This document shows, piece after piece, positions 21,991 to 22,035 of a stretch of DNA of 22,035 bases (position 1 is its first letter; each line of letters starts with the position of its first letter). Below the pieces are notes generated by a model. It did no database searches, had not been told where the DNA came from, and saw nothing but the letters and a program-made list of their open reading frames with translations. Source of the stretch: DAOTTW01 sp034437615. GTDB lineage: Bacteria > Chloroflexota > Anaerolineae > Aggregatilineales > Phototrophicaceae. The DNA is taken from assembly GCA_034437615.1 (NCBI GenBank), contig DAOTTW010000166.1, positions 1 to 22,035 of the forward strand, in the 5' to 3' direction. The position numbers and the translations under genes are program-made.

Positions 21991-22035
21991 TGGCGGTTTG
22001 CACCGCCCCGGACGCCAAGAATGGCGTCCCTACGG
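21991..22035 (+). repeat. Two-hairpin element, copy F, cut by the window end
   Basis: A leading hairpin GGCGG/CCGCC (21992-22007) is followed by H1 at 22010-22029, identical to copy A, and then CCCTACGG at the edge. The GG after CCCTAC fits the spacer orientation of copy B, not that of copy A. H2 and the tail would lie beyond the window. Confidence 0.75.

Overview
The window looks like ordinary chromosome from a Chloroflexota bacterium of the Anaerolineae or Phototrophicales kind. This placement is an inference from gene content and style. There are several secreted or lipid-anchored proteins with Thr/Pro/Ala-rich linkers, LysM and SH3b surface proteins, PD40-type beta-propellers, an Eda-type aldolase and short intergenic palindromic repeats. 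I see no phage, plasmid, transposase, CRISPR or defence genes.

Layout. Positions 1-2156 (minus) hold the N-terminal part of a secreted parallel beta-helix protein that runs off the left edge. Positions 2403-3806 (plus) hold lpdA (E3), convergent with a minus-strand block. In order of transcription that block is bkd E1-alpha (9450-8374), E1-beta (8371-7385), E2 (7363-6017), a short threonine dehydratase (5855-4899) and a lipoprotein (4832-3888). A plus-strand run follows: tag (9629-10189), an AKR6-like aldo/keto reductase with a KDPG/KDPGal-type aldolase (10422-12070), a secreted beta-propeller (12168-14183) and an OmpR-type two-component pair (14434-16605). Then come tRNA-Gln(UUG) with its terminator (minus, 16621-16746), a minus-strand pair of D-2-hydroxyacid dehydrogenase and SH3b lipoprotein (19391-16817), fabI (plus, 19561-20373) and a five-LysM protein (plus, 20753-21772). 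The window ends with a candidate structured RNA (21808-21966) and a partial repeat.

How the genes fit together. The three bkd genes plus lpdA would make a complete branched-chain 2-oxoacid dehydrogenase. Threonine dehydratase makes 2-oxobutyrate, a substrate such complexes can convert to propionyl-CoA. BKD also supplies branched acyl-CoA primers for fatty acids, the pathway in which FabI acts. The promoter regions of bkd and fabI each carry a 12-bp palindrome of the form TTrTTGCAAyAA, which suggests a shared regulator.

The most distinctive non-coding content is a family of two-hairpin intergenic elements, with six copies or partial copies at about 5911, 10237, 14214, 20387, 20552 and 22010. 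Arm changes between copies are compensatory. The short spacer between the hairpins is inverted between the copies at 5936 and 20598, although the flanks are co-linear. I found no clearly new multi-gene system. The repeat family, the possible lipid operator and the candidate RNA are the leads worth following.
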